From Phycisphaerales bacterium (GTDB taxonomy: Bacteria > Planctomycetota > Phycisphaerae > Phycisphaerales > UBA1924): a stretch of DNA of 38,619 nt. The stretch covers positions 1 through 38,619 of the forward strand of contig JADLCM010000029.1 of assembly GCA_020847175.1 (NCBI GenBank), in the 5' to 3' direction. Shown here in pieces: positions 31,540 to 38,619 of the stretch (its first letter is position 1; each line of letters begins with the position of its first letter). The notes under the pieces are model-generated. The model saw only the letters and a program-made list of their open reading frames with translations. It was not told the origin of the DNA and ran no database searches. A program made the translations under genes and the position numbers.

Positions 31540-32874
31540 TCAGTTGACGACGGAGACGCCGAAGCCGATGCCGAACTCGCCGTCATCCGCGTCGCCGAGG
31601 ATGTTGAAGCGGCTGAACCCGCTGGAAGCGCCGACGCTGCCGACGTTGCTGAGGAAGTCGCCGCTGTTGTCGAGGGAGTAGATGCCCTCAACGGTGAAGC
31701 GGACGGCGGGGCCGCCGAAGGGGAAGTAGTTGGCGCCGACGACGATGAAGTTCTGGTTGTCTTCGCTGGTGAAGTCGTCATCCCAGAAGAAGAGGTCGCC
31801 GCCGCCGTAGATCTCGACCTCGTTGGAGACGAAGTAACCGAGGGTGGCGCTGAAGGCGTAATCGGTGCGGTCGGTGCCGCTGTCCGGATCGACGTTGCTG
31901 ATATAGCCGTAGCCGCGGGCGGAGAAGCCGCTGGCGTTGCGGTACTCGAGGCCGCCGTTGACCTGCCAGGCGTCGTACTCGGAGGTGCCGATGCCGGTCG
32001 AGCCGCTGGTCTCGAAGGAGGCGTTCAGCCCGCCGCGGAAGGCCTCAGGGCCGCCCTTGAAGGCGCTCTGGCTGACCGCGTTGGGGGCGCCGTTCCAGGC
32101 GCTGCCCGGGAAGTCCGCGGCGGTGCCCGTGAAGTAGAAGATCACGGCGCCGTTGACGTTGATGTCGGCCTCGGAGCTGCTGAAGAAGTCAGCGCCGCCC
32201 GTGCCGGCGCCGTCGTTGAAGCCGACCTGCCAGTTCACCGAGCCGGCCGAGCCGCCGACGGCGACGAAGTGGGTGCGCATCGTGCCGAACAGCGAGCCGG
32301 GGAGCGACCGGTTGAGGCGCTGCTGGTAGGCCTCGTGGGTGTTCTGCTCCATGCCCTGGAGCGGCTTGCCCTGGCCCATGCGGACGTAGGTGCTGCCGTC
32401 ATCGAAGAGCCAGGTGAAGAACATGTCATCGACGCCGAGCCCGAGCGACTCGGAGTCGCTGGATTCGTCCTCTTCCACCACTCCGCCGGTGCCGCTCGCC
32501 CCAAACCGCACAAAGTAACCAAAGTTCTTGCTGGCCACGGTACCGTGCGTGATGAACTGAACGTCAGCGGTCTGCCCACCGTGCGCAAAGTCGTTGTCGC
32601 CGCCGCCGAAACGGTCGTCGTCACCGAAGTTGAAGAACCAGCGGAAGCTGCCGTAGCCCATGAAGTTCAGGCTGTTGTTGCCGGTGGCATCGGTGAACCC
32701 GAAGTTGCCGTTGTTGTGCTGGGCGCTGGCGCCGGCGGCGAGCAGGCTGCTGCGACCCTGGACGTCGGCCTGCAGTTCAGCGCGATACGCATCGCTGCTC
32801 TGGGCCAGGCTCGCGCCGGTGGAGATGCTCATCGCCGCACCCGCGAGCAACACAAAGCTCTTGATCCGACTCAT
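31540..32874 (-). CDS. Outer-membrane beta-barrel protein (porin O/P-like)
   Basis: 444 residues. Signal peptide SRIKSFVLLAGAAMSISTGASLAQ is followed by a mature region rich in Gly, Asn, Asp and aromatic residues in alternating strands (FMGYGSFRWFFNFGDDDRFG, WQVGFNDGAGTGG, GLEYRNASGFSARGYGYI, TLGYFVSNEVEIYGGGDLFF). It ends with a strand running to GFGVSVVN. QGKPLQGMEQNTHEAYQQRL resembles the conserved block of phosphate-selective O/P porins. Location in the outer membrane is inferred. The ATG at 32874 has AAGGAG 9 nt upstream. It is divergent from a PhoB-like regulator and has a candidate promoter with a leader of about 270 nt and a strong terminator. Confidence 0.85.
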   Translation of the reverse strand: MSRIKSFVLLAGAAMSISTGASLAQSSDAYRAELQADVQGRSSLLAAGASAQHNNGNFGFTDATGNNSLNFMGYGSFRWFFNFGDDDRFGGGDNDFAHGGQTADVQFITHGTVASKNFGYFVRFGASGTGGVVEEDESSDSESLGLGVDDMFFTWLFDDGSTYVRMGQGKPLQGMEQNTHEAYQQRLNRSLPGSLFGTMRTHFVAVGGSAGSVNWQVGFNDGAGTGGADFFSSSEADINVNGAVIFYFTGTAADFPGSAWNGAPNAVSQSAFKGGPEAFRGGLNASFETSGSTGIGTSEYDAWQVNGGLEYRNASGFSARGYGYISNVDPDSGTDRTDYAFSATLGYFVSNEVEIYGGGDLFFWDDDFTSEDNQNFIVVGANYFPFGGPAVRFTVEGIYSLDNSGDFLSNVGSVGASSGFSRFNILGDADDGEFGIGFGVSVVN

Positions 32875-33440
32875 CTCAGGAGACTCCTTGAATGCGGCAA
32901 GCCGGTTCGCGGCATGCCTGACTCCTTCATCTTCTACCGCCCGCGCGGTGCCCCAGTGGCTGCGTCGCGGGTGCTTGATCAAACGCTCGACGGGCACACG
33001 CGCCGTCGGAAGAAACTCCTGCCTTCGCCCAAGTACCCGGCGTCTTTCGCCGAAACTTGGAGCCTTCACGCTTTGGGTGCGATCAACGACGCGCTGAATC
33101 GAACCCCGCACGACCTCACGCACTCGCCCGATCTCCGGGCTTGCAGAGGAGGGCATCCTATGCCCACTTGCTAGCGAACGCAAACTCGCCGGTCGTGCAT
33201 CGGCGCTCGGATCGCCCCCACGCCAGCTTTTTCCACGCGGGATTTTCCATTCCACCCCTACTTCAGGGGGCAACGCAAACCTTAGCGCAAGCCAAACGCA
33301 CGCCCTGCCTCCTTTGCCCGCAGGCACGTTACCCTCTTTCAGCACGACGCGGATTGCTTGGCCCGCGTCTGGGGGTCTCCACGGCGCGGCCTCGCGCCAA
33401 CCCTTTCCTTCAGTTTCGTAACCCATTGCGGAACAAAGTG
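32875..33440. other. Divergent regulatory region between porin and response-regulator genes
   Basis: 566 nt with no convincing gene. It must hold the start sites for two divergent units. A 9-bp sequence AACGCAAAC occurs at 33177-33185 and again at 33272-33280; the first overlaps the -35 of the proposed porin promoter. No consensus Pho box (CTGTCATA repeats) is seen. The porin leader of about 270 nt lies within 32875-33148; I see no known riboswitch there. Confidence 0.5.
33155..33183 (-). promoter_or_regulatory. Candidate porin promoter
   Basis: On the minus strand TTGCGT (33178-33183) and TAGGAT (33155-33160) are separated by exactly 17 nt, a reasonable sigma-70-like pair in GC-rich DNA. 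The -10 matches 4 of 6 consensus positions. The start of transcription would be near 33148. Confidence 0.35.
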
Positions 33441-34166
33441 ATGGCGAGCGCGCCGCAGCACATTCTGGTGGTGGACGATGAGCCCGATCTGCTCGAGTTA
33501 CTCACGCTCAACCTTGCCGCCTCCGGGTACAGAGTGTCCACAGCATCGCGCGGACGTCAGGCCCTGACCTCGCTACAGAAGGAAAGACCGGACCTCGTGA
33601 TCCTTGATGTGATGATGCCCGAGATGAGCGGCGTCGAGGTGACGCGCCGGCTCCGCGCCACGCCCGGCCTCGCCGATCTTCCGGTCATGCTCCTCACGGC
33701 CAAGGCCGAAGAGACGGACCAGCTGGTCGGGCTCTCGGTCGGCGCCGACGACTACATCACCAAGCCGTTCTCCGTGAAGGTCCTTCTCGCGCGGGTCGCA
33801 GCGATGCTCCGGCGCAGCCACGCCGAGGGCGAAGCCGCCCGCCCGGGCGACACGCTCACGTTTGGGCCCGTCACGATCGACCTCTCGGTGCACGAGGTGC
33901 GGGCCGGGGGCGACCGCATCGATCTCACGCTCACGGAGTTCCGCGTGCTCGCGGCACTCGTCTCGGCCGGGGGAAGGGTCCTCGGCCGCGCATCGCTCAT
34001 CGACAAGGCGATCGGCCCGGGCATCACGGTCACCGAGCGAACCATCGATGTGCACATGACGGCGCTCCGCAAGAAGTTGGGGCGCGCTTCGGGCATCATC
34101 CAGACGGTGCGGGGGTTGGGGTATCAGTGCTCGCTCTCCCCCCAAGGCGCCGAAACGGACGGTTGA
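33441..34166 (+). CDS. OmpR/PhoB-family response regulator
   Basis: 241 residues. The receiver domain (5-120) has acidic pocket D12/D13 in VVDDEPD, phospho-acceptor Asp56 in LVILDVMMPEMSG, Thr in MLLTAKAEE and Lys in DDYITKPFSV. The C-terminal winged helix (about 140-235) shows IDLTLTEFRVLAALVSAGGR, RTIDVHMTALRKKLG and IQTVRGLGYQ, as in PhoB/OmpR. It is followed after 89 nt by a PhoR-like kinase gene on the same strand. The ATG at 33441 begins the receiver domain; the Shine-Dalgarno (GCGGAA) is weak. Phosphate sensing is plausible but not shown. Confidence 0.95.
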   Translation: MASAPQHILVVDDEPDLLELLTLNLAASGYRVSTASRGRQALTSLQKERPDLVILDVMMPEMSGVEVTRRLRATPGLADLPVMLLTAKAEETDQLVGLSVGADDYITKPFSVKVLLARVAAMLRRSHAEGEAARPGDTLTFGPVTIDLSVHEVRAGGDRIDLTLTEFRVLAALVSAGGRVLGRASLIDKAIGPGITVTERTIDVHMTALRKKLGRASGIIQTVRGLGYQCSLSPQGAETDG

Positions 34167-34255
34167 AATCGCGGGGGTTGTCGATACTCAGCGCGCGACC
34201 TGCGCCGGGGCGCGAGGCATCTCGCGGAAAACACCCGCGTCGTGCGCACCCAACA

Positions 34256-35614
34256 ATGTCCAGGCGACCGCTGTCCGCAGGCCCGGGAGCGCTGCTTCTG
34301 AACGTCAGGACTTCCAACCCCCTCACTCGCCTTTCGATCGCGGCGCTTTGGATGCCGGCCGGCCTCGCGTGGGTCCTGGCCTTCGCAGGGGCCGGCGCAT
34401 GGCTCGTGGTTCTGGGTGTCGTGGTGGGTGCGTCGAGCTTTACGGTGCTGCTTGCTGTTCAACTCCGAGAAGCGCGCGAGCAGCGCCGGCGTGCGCTCGA
34501 GGCCTGGCGCCGGGGGCGTGCCCGCACCCGCCAGGCCCAATTTGCGCAATTTTCGGCGGCCCGGGGGGCCATCGAAGCCTTGGATGCACCGCTGCTCGGC
34601 ACCGACGCGGCGGGCATGATCGACCTGGCCAACAGCGCGGCCCGCCGCTGGCTCGGGGTCGGGAACCCCGTGGGCGCCCGGCTGGAAGACCTCCTGCCGC
34701 ACGCCGAAGTGCTGGACCTGCACCAGAGGGCGGCGGGGGGCACGCCCGAGCGGGCGCGGGTGCGTGTGGGGCGCGATGGTGTGCCCCGGGTCTTCGATGT
34801 CGCGGCTTCCCCCGGCCCCGGGGGGCGGGTCTTTGTCCTGCTGCGCGATGTCACGGACCTCGCGCAGGCGCTCCAGCTCAAGACGGACTTCGTCGCCAAC
34901 GCTTCGCACGAGCTGCGCACACCCCTTGCCTCGATCCGCGGCGCGGTCGAGACGCTGGGTGCGCTCGACGACCAGCCGGAACTGCGGGCCCGCATGACAC
35001 GCATGATCGAGGAGAACGCCGCCCGCCTCGAAGACCTCGTCAACGACCTGCTCGACCTTTCGAGGTTGGAGTCTCCCGAGGCGGCGGTGCGCCTGGCCCC
35101 CGTGGACCTCATTGAGACAATCAGCGAAGTCGAAGTGATGTTCCGGCCCGCGCTGTCGGCGAAGCGGCTCAACCTGCGCGTTGAAATTCCCGACCCGCTC
35201 CGCCGGGTCGAGACCGACAGGCACCTCATCACCCTCGCGCTGCGGAACCTGATCGACAACGCGATCAAGTTCACCCGCGACGGAACGACCATCCGCGTGA
35301 GCGCGATCGAGATGCCCGGGCCGCGCCCGGGCGTGCGCCTGGAGGTCGCCGACCAGGGCGTGGGCATCCCCATGGAGCAGCAGTCACGCATCTTCGAGCG
35401 GTTCTACCAGTTGGACGGCGCGCGCACGGGCTCGTCGGTGCACCGGGGCACGGGCCTCGGCCTGGCGATCGTCAAGCACGCGGTGCGCCTCCTCCGGGGC
35501 GGCGTCGGCGTGCGCTCCGCCTGGCAACAGGGCGCCACGGTGTGGTTCGAGCTTCCCGACTGCGTGCTCACGGGGCACGCAAGCCCCGCCGAGCGCGAAA
35601 GCGGGACGGCGTAG
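34256..35614 (+). CDS. PhoR-like sensor histidine kinase
   Basis: 452 residues. Two N-terminal membrane segments (about 26-45 and 48-70) with almost no periplasmic loop, as in PhoR. A PAS-like domain follows (about 105-205; IEALDAPLLGTDAAGMIDLA). The HisKA box is DFVANASHELRTPLASIRGA with His218. The HATPase domain has NLIDNAIKFTRDG (N box), EVADQGVGIPMEQQSRIFER (G1/F) and HRGTGLGLAIVKHAVRLL (G2). It partners the upstream regulator. The ATG at 34256 is preferred to upstream options that overlap the regulator; its Shine-Dalgarno is poor. The lack of a large external domain suggests sensing through membrane partners. Confidence 0.93.
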   Translation: MSRRPLSAGPGALLLNVRTSNPLTRLSIAALWMPAGLAWVLAFAGAGAWLVVLGVVVGASSFTVLLAVQLREAREQRRRALEAWRRGRARTRQAQFAQFSAARGAIEALDAPLLGTDAAGMIDLANSAARRWLGVGNPVGARLEDLLPHAEVLDLHQRAAGGTPERARVRVGRDGVPRVFDVAASPGPGGRVFVLLRDVTDLAQALQLKTDFVANASHELRTPLASIRGAVETLGALDDQPELRARMTRMIEENAARLEDLVNDLLDLSRLESPEAAVRLAPVDLIETISEVEVMFRPALSAKRLNLRVEIPDPLRRVETDRHLITLALRNLIDNAIKFTRDGTTIRVSAIEMPGPRPGVRLEVADQGVGIPMEQQSRIFERFYQLDGARTGSSVHRGTGLGLAIVKHAVRLLRGGVGVRSAWQQGATVWFELPDCVLTGHASPAERESGTA

Positions 35615-35636
35615 CAGCGCATCGGTACACTCGGGC

Positions 35637-36857
35637 ATGAGCCGTGCAATCTTCTTCGATGACGGACGCGGGCTGCTCGCCCCGCTCACCGATCTCCGCG
35701 CATCCTTCGACGTCCGCATCGGGGCGCTGAGCAACGTCGAGCGCGTCTCGGCGGCATTGCACCTCACGACCGTGGCCGTGCGCGTGCCCGGCGACAAGGC
35801 CGCCCTGGTGCGCGATCAGCACGACGTGCCCGTCAACCGACCCCCCGAAGGCCCGGAGCCCTGCCTCGCGATCAACGGGCGATGCCCCTTCCCGCTCCGC
35901 GAGATCGACGAGCTCGCCCCGGGCGAGTCACTGGTTGAAGAGGCGACCGGGGATCTCATCGCCGCCCGGCTTCGCGAGGCGGACGTGCGCGCGTTCATGG
36001 AGGGGGCCGCGCCGCCTGTTCAGGCCAGACCGTTTGACCGCAAGGTGCTGATGAGCCGCCCCTGGGACGCGCGGGCCGCCCGCGACCTCGCGCTGGACAC
36101 CGACCTGCGGATGCTCACCGGGGCCCGCGGAAGGGACATCCCCGCGGGGGTCACGGTGGTGGGCACCTTTCCGGTGGTGATCGATCCGGAAGCCACGGTC
36201 TATCCGGGCGTGGTGATCGTCGCCGAGGATGGGCCGGTCGTGATCGCGGCCCGGGCCGCGGTGCGCCCGGCCTCGGTGGTCCTGGGCCCGGCCTACATCG
36301 GCCCGCGCAGCACGGTGCTGGAACGCGCCGTGATCCGCCCGCACACCGCGATCGGGCCCGTCTGCAAGGTGGCGGGCGAGATCGGCGGCACCGTCTTCCA
36401 GGGCTACGCAAACAAGGCCCACGACGGCTACCTCGGCGATTCGTGGGTGGGTGAGTGGGTGAACCTCGGGGCAGGCACCACCAACTCAAACCTGCTCAAC
36501 ACCTACACCGAGATCGTGGCCCAGGCGGCCCCCGGAGAACGCCGCGAAAACACGGGTGAGGTTTTCTTCGGCGCGGTGATCGGGGATCACGTCAAGACCG
36601 CGATCTGCACGCGCCTGATGACCGGCAGCGTGCTGCACATCGGATCCATGTTCGCCCGCACCCGCCCGGTCTCGGGCTGCGTGCCTCCGTTCACCTGGGC
36701 AACCGACGAGGGCGAGCGGTTCTATCGCCTCAGCAAGTTCCTGGACGTGATGCGCACCGTGATGGGAAGGCGGGAGCTCGAACCCAGCGAGGCGTACCTC
36801 GCCCGCGTCAGCGGGCTGCACGCCCGTGCCGCGGCCCAGCATGACGACCCAACTTGA
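35637..36857 (+). CDS. GlmU-like putative sugar nucleotidyltransferase / acyltransferase
   Basis: 406 residues. The N-terminal part (about 1-130) starts AIFFDDGRGLLAPLTDLRAS, typical of the putative sugar nucleotidyltransferase family related to GlmU. The C-terminal part is a left-handed beta-helix: VVIDPEATVYPGVVIVAEDG, VLGPAYIGPRSTVLERAVI, GEIGGTVFQGYANKAHDGYL and GDSWVGEWVNLGAGTTNSNL, which matches GlmU-like acetyltransferases. The N-terminal domain lacks the classic GxGTRM nucleotidyl signature, so which activity remains is uncertain. It starts 22 nt after the kinase stop, so co-transcription is likely. Confidence 0.85.
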   Translation: MSRAIFFDDGRGLLAPLTDLRASFDVRIGALSNVERVSAALHLTTVAVRVPGDKAALVRDQHDVPVNRPPEGPEPCLAINGRCPFPLREIDELAPGESLVEEATGDLIAARLREADVRAFMEGAAPPVQARPFDRKVLMSRPWDARAARDLALDTDLRMLTGARGRDIPAGVTVVGTFPVVIDPEATVYPGVVIVAEDGPVVIAARAAVRPASVVLGPAYIGPRSTVLERAVIRPHTAIGPVCKVAGEIGGTVFQGYANKAHDGYLGDSWVGEWVNLGAGTTNSNLLNTYTEIVAQAAPGERRENTGEVFFGAVIGDHVKTAICTRLMTGSVLHIGSMFARTRPVSGCVPPFTWATDEGERFYRLSKFLDVMRTVMGRRELEPSEAYLARVSGLHARAAAQHDDPT

Positions 36858-37255
36858 AACTTCACCGGAAACCCCGGACAGATACGGGGAGGCGTCGCCT
36901 CATTTGCCGGATTCGCGCAAAGCGCTTGCATCGCGGCGCAGTTTGATGTAGTCTCCGCGTTGGCCGGGCGGAAACGCCGGGCTGATTGGGGGGTTTCTTG
37001 AGTACGTGAGACGCATCAGGCGTGGACGCTTCCGCGTGGGGGCGGGCACGTTGTTGTTCGTTCATGTGCTGCCGGGGGTTGCGACATCAGGTGCGGTTGC
37101 CTGGTCGCCGCGCGTGCGGCGAGGCGTTCCGAAATCTCCCTGCGGGGGGCCTTCGGGCGTGCCATTTCGGGCCATCGCGTGTGTTTGGGGTGACAAGGCG
37201 CACTGTCGTGCGCCCGGCGCGATAGGTTTGCGCCGAGAGATTGGGGGAAACTGAA
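36858..37255 (+). other. Long leader region of the dockerin-like gene
   Basis: 398 nt without a convincing gene. TTGCAT-17 nt-TAGTCT around 36925-36955 is a weak promoter-like pair. A hairpin CGGCGC (37215-37220), loop GATAGGTTT, GCGCCG (37230-37235) lies 20 nt before the start codon and just upstream of the GGGGGA Shine-Dalgarno sequence. No known riboswitch recognised. Confidence 0.4.
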
Positions 37256-38137
37256 ATGAACCGGAAAATGATCGTGTCGTGCGCGGCGCTCGCAGCTCTC
37301 TCCGGGGCCGCGTCCGCTCAGCTCAGCGAGAACTTCGACGGCTACACCGCCGGCAGCACCATCGCCGGACAGGGCGGCTGGGAAGTCTGGTACTCGGGCG
37401 GCACCGACGCCACCGTGAGCACCGCGCAGGCCCACAGCGGCGCCAACTCGCTCTTCATCGTGCCCGGCTCAGACATCGTCCACCGTTTCGCCATCACCGG
37501 CGGCAAGTGGACGTTGACGGCCTGGGTCTACAGCCCCTCGACCGCCTTCGGCGATGCCTACTTCATCTGCATGAACCAATACGAGATCCCCGCCGACAAC
37601 TGGTCGGTGCAGGTCAAGTTTGACAACACGCTGCTCGTGGTCGAGAGCCAGTTCGACGATGCCCAGCTGCCGATCGTCCTGGACCAGTGGGTCGAACTCC
37701 GCGTTGAGGTCAACCTCGACTGCGATCAGCACGACATCTACTACAACGGCCAGCTCCTCGCCTCCAACCTCGACTGGACCGGCAACGTCAGCACCAACGG
37801 CACTCAGACCATTGCCTGCTACGACCTGTACAACGCGGCTCACGACGGCCTCTATTACGATGACGTCTCCCTCCAGCCCGGCCTCCGCGGCTGCTGCCCG
37901 GGTGACCTCACGGGCTCCAGCGATCCCAACGACCCCGCCTACGGCGTGCGCGACGGCCTGGTGGACGCGGCGGACTTCTTCTACTTCCTCGACCAGTTCG
38001 TGGCCCAGAACTTCGCCGTCGCCGACCTGACCGGCTCGAGCGACCCCAACGACCCGCTCTACGGCGTGCCGGACGGCTTCGTCGATGCCGCCGACTTCTT
38101 CTACTACCTCGACCTCTTCGTGCAGGGCTGCGTCTAA
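37256..38137 (+). CDS. Secreted protein with tandem dockerin-like Ca-binding repeats
   Basis: 293 residues. Signal peptide: MIVSCAALAALSGAASAQ. The middle domain (about 25-215) is beta-rich and looks like a concanavalin/LamG-like jelly roll (ENFDGYTAGSTIAGQGGWEV, WTLTAWVYSPSTAFGDAY, YYDDVSLQPG). The end has two copies of a 35-40 residue repeat: DLTGSSDPNDPxYGVxDGxVDAADFFYxLDxF at 37903-38010 and 38023-38130, with Asp/Asn at EF-hand-like calcium positions, bracketed by GCCPG and QGCV. Such dockerin-like ends are common on secreted planctomycete proteins. The ATG at 37256 has GGGGGA 9 nt upstream. Binding partner unknown. Confidence 0.88.
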   Translation: MNRKMIVSCAALAALSGAASAQLSENFDGYTAGSTIAGQGGWEVWYSGGTDATVSTAQAHSGANSLFIVPGSDIVHRFAITGGKWTLTAWVYSPSTAFGDAYFICMNQYEIPADNWSVQVKFDNTLLVVESQFDDAQLPIVLDQWVELRVEVNLDCDQHDIYYNGQLLASNLDWTGNVSTNGTQTIACYDLYNAAHDGLYYDDVSLQPGLRGCCPGDLTGSSDPNDPAYGVRDGLVDAADFFYFLDQFVAQNFAVADLTGSSDPNDPLYGVPDGFVDAADFFYYLDLFVQGCV

Positions 38138-38195
38138 CTCAAGCCGCACGTCCGTCGCCCCCGCGCGGGGCGGTATGAACACTCACTCCGGGACC

Positions 38196-38222
38196 GGGGG
38201 CGGGCATTCACTGCCCGCCCCC
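38196..38222 (+). terminator. Hairpin after the dockerin-like gene
   Basis: GGGGGCGGGCA, loop TTCAC, TGCCCGCCCCC: perfect 11-bp stem, 59 nt after the stop codon. The following TATCC is not T-rich, so it may act as a terminator or only as an mRNA 3' end stabiliser. Confidence 0.55.
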
Positions 38223-38334
38223 TATCCATCAGGAAATTGGTTGCCCGGCATCGGGCGACACAGTAGATTTCACATTGCGCCGCGCGGCATAGGCCCTCAT
38301 CGCTCGTCCGAACGCTCTTGTGTTGGAGAGAATC

Positions 38335-38619
38335 ATGAAGACTTGGCGTCCTGCCTTTGTTGCTCTCACGGCCCTCTGCGGCGTGGCCATGGGCCAGCCC
38401 AAAGAGCCGCCCAAGGAAGTCTCCGAAGTCGAACTCCGCCGCGAGGCGACACGCGAGGTCTTCCTCCAGCAGCGGGCGACGCAGCCCCCGACTCCCGAAG
38501 TCGTCTACGGCTCCGACGACCGCAAGGACGTCTACCAGGTCAGCGACCCGCAGCTCCTCCAGCTGGCCCAGGCCGCCTGTGTCGTCGTGTTCGTCAGCGA
38601 ACTCACCGACAACGGCAAT
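38335..38619 (+). CDS. N-terminal part of a probable secreted trypsin-like peptidase (runs off the window)
   Basis: 95 residues are visible from ATG 38335, which has a GGAGAG Shine-Dalgarno 5 nt upstream. A signal peptide (WRPAFVALTALCGVAMGQ) is followed by a charged linker and VVYGSDDRKDVYQVSDPQLL, QLAQAACVVVFVSELTDNGN. The YGSDDRxDVYQV segment resembles the start of chymotrypsin-fold serine peptidases of environmental bacteria. The catalytic triad would lie beyond the window, so the assignment is tentative. Confidence 0.6.
   Translation, partial: MKTWRPAFVALTALCGVAMGQPKEPPKEVSEVELRREATREVFLQQRATQPPTPEVVYGSDDRKDVYQVSDPQLLQLAQAACVVVFVSELTDNGN

Noticed and set aside
32875..33440. Pho box in the porin/regulator region
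   Set aside because: No CTGTCATA-like direct repeats were found.
1..38619. tRNA, rRNA, CRISPR array, transposase or integrase genes
   Set aside because: No cloverleaf-like T-loop context, regular spaced repeats or matching protein motifs were seen on reading both strands; short structured RNAs could still be missed.

Overview
The window is GC-rich bacterial chromosome and looks like a member of the Planctomycetota, most likely the Phycisphaerae/Phycisphaerales branch. That placement is an inference. It rests on very high GC at third codon positions, tandem dockerin-like Ca-binding repeats of the DxTGSSDPNDP...DGxVDAADFF type, a DUF1570-type secreted protein, a Lys/Ala-tailed HU protein, an O/P-like porin, and isolated housekeeping genes (rpmA without rplU, dnaA without dnaN). 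I saw no rRNA, tRNA, CRISPR array, insertion sequence or prophage.

Layout. 1-2200 is a decaying accessory edge: a 5'-truncated DUF5655-type protein and a nucleotidyltransferase-like gene with a frameshift near its 3' end. 2212-2646 is an RRM protein with a Gly-rich tail. 2768-10509 is a DNA-damage block on the minus strand, transcribed SRAP (YedK/HMCES-like) > imuA > imuB > dnaE2, with a short uvrC downstream. A perfect 20-bp palindrome lies about 60 bp upstream of imuA. 10572-13299 (minus) carries a membrane protein of unknown function and the c-di-AMP pair cdaA-ybbR; the cyclase has an unusual D-L-A in place of D-G-A. 13357-17092 (plus) has a NifU-N-like protein overlapping mutY, a methyltransferase and a secreted HExxH protein. 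17089-21791 holds a small membrane protein, an M28B peptidase, HU, an endonuclease/exonuclease/phosphatase-family protein and a tandem ACT protein.

21878-27917 holds an ECF sigma factor with a membrane anti-sigma-like partner, a single-chain adenine methyltransferase fused to an Mrr-like nuclease domain, rpmA, a secreted protein and a tandem GNAT protein. 27918-29964 is dnaA with a non-coding upstream region that could be a promoter or origin. 30118-36857 has a DegT-family aminotransferase, a porin, a divergent PhoB/PhoR-like two-component pair and a GlmU-like protein. The right end has a secreted dockerin-like protein and the first 95 codons of a probable trypsin-like peptidase.

How genes work together. 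The clearest functional group is the mutagenic lesion-tolerance set (abasic-site shielding by SRAP; translesion synthesis by ImuA/ImuB/DnaE2; excision by UvrC). Others are c-di-AMP synthesis (CdaA with YbbR), oxidative-damage repair (MutY coupled to a NifU-N-like protein), envelope sensing (ECF/anti-sigma and PhoBR-like pairs) and a solitary methylase-nuclease fusion. The most useful leads are that fusion, the SRAP-ImuABC block with its palindrome, the CdaA motif variant and the regulatory intergenic regions.
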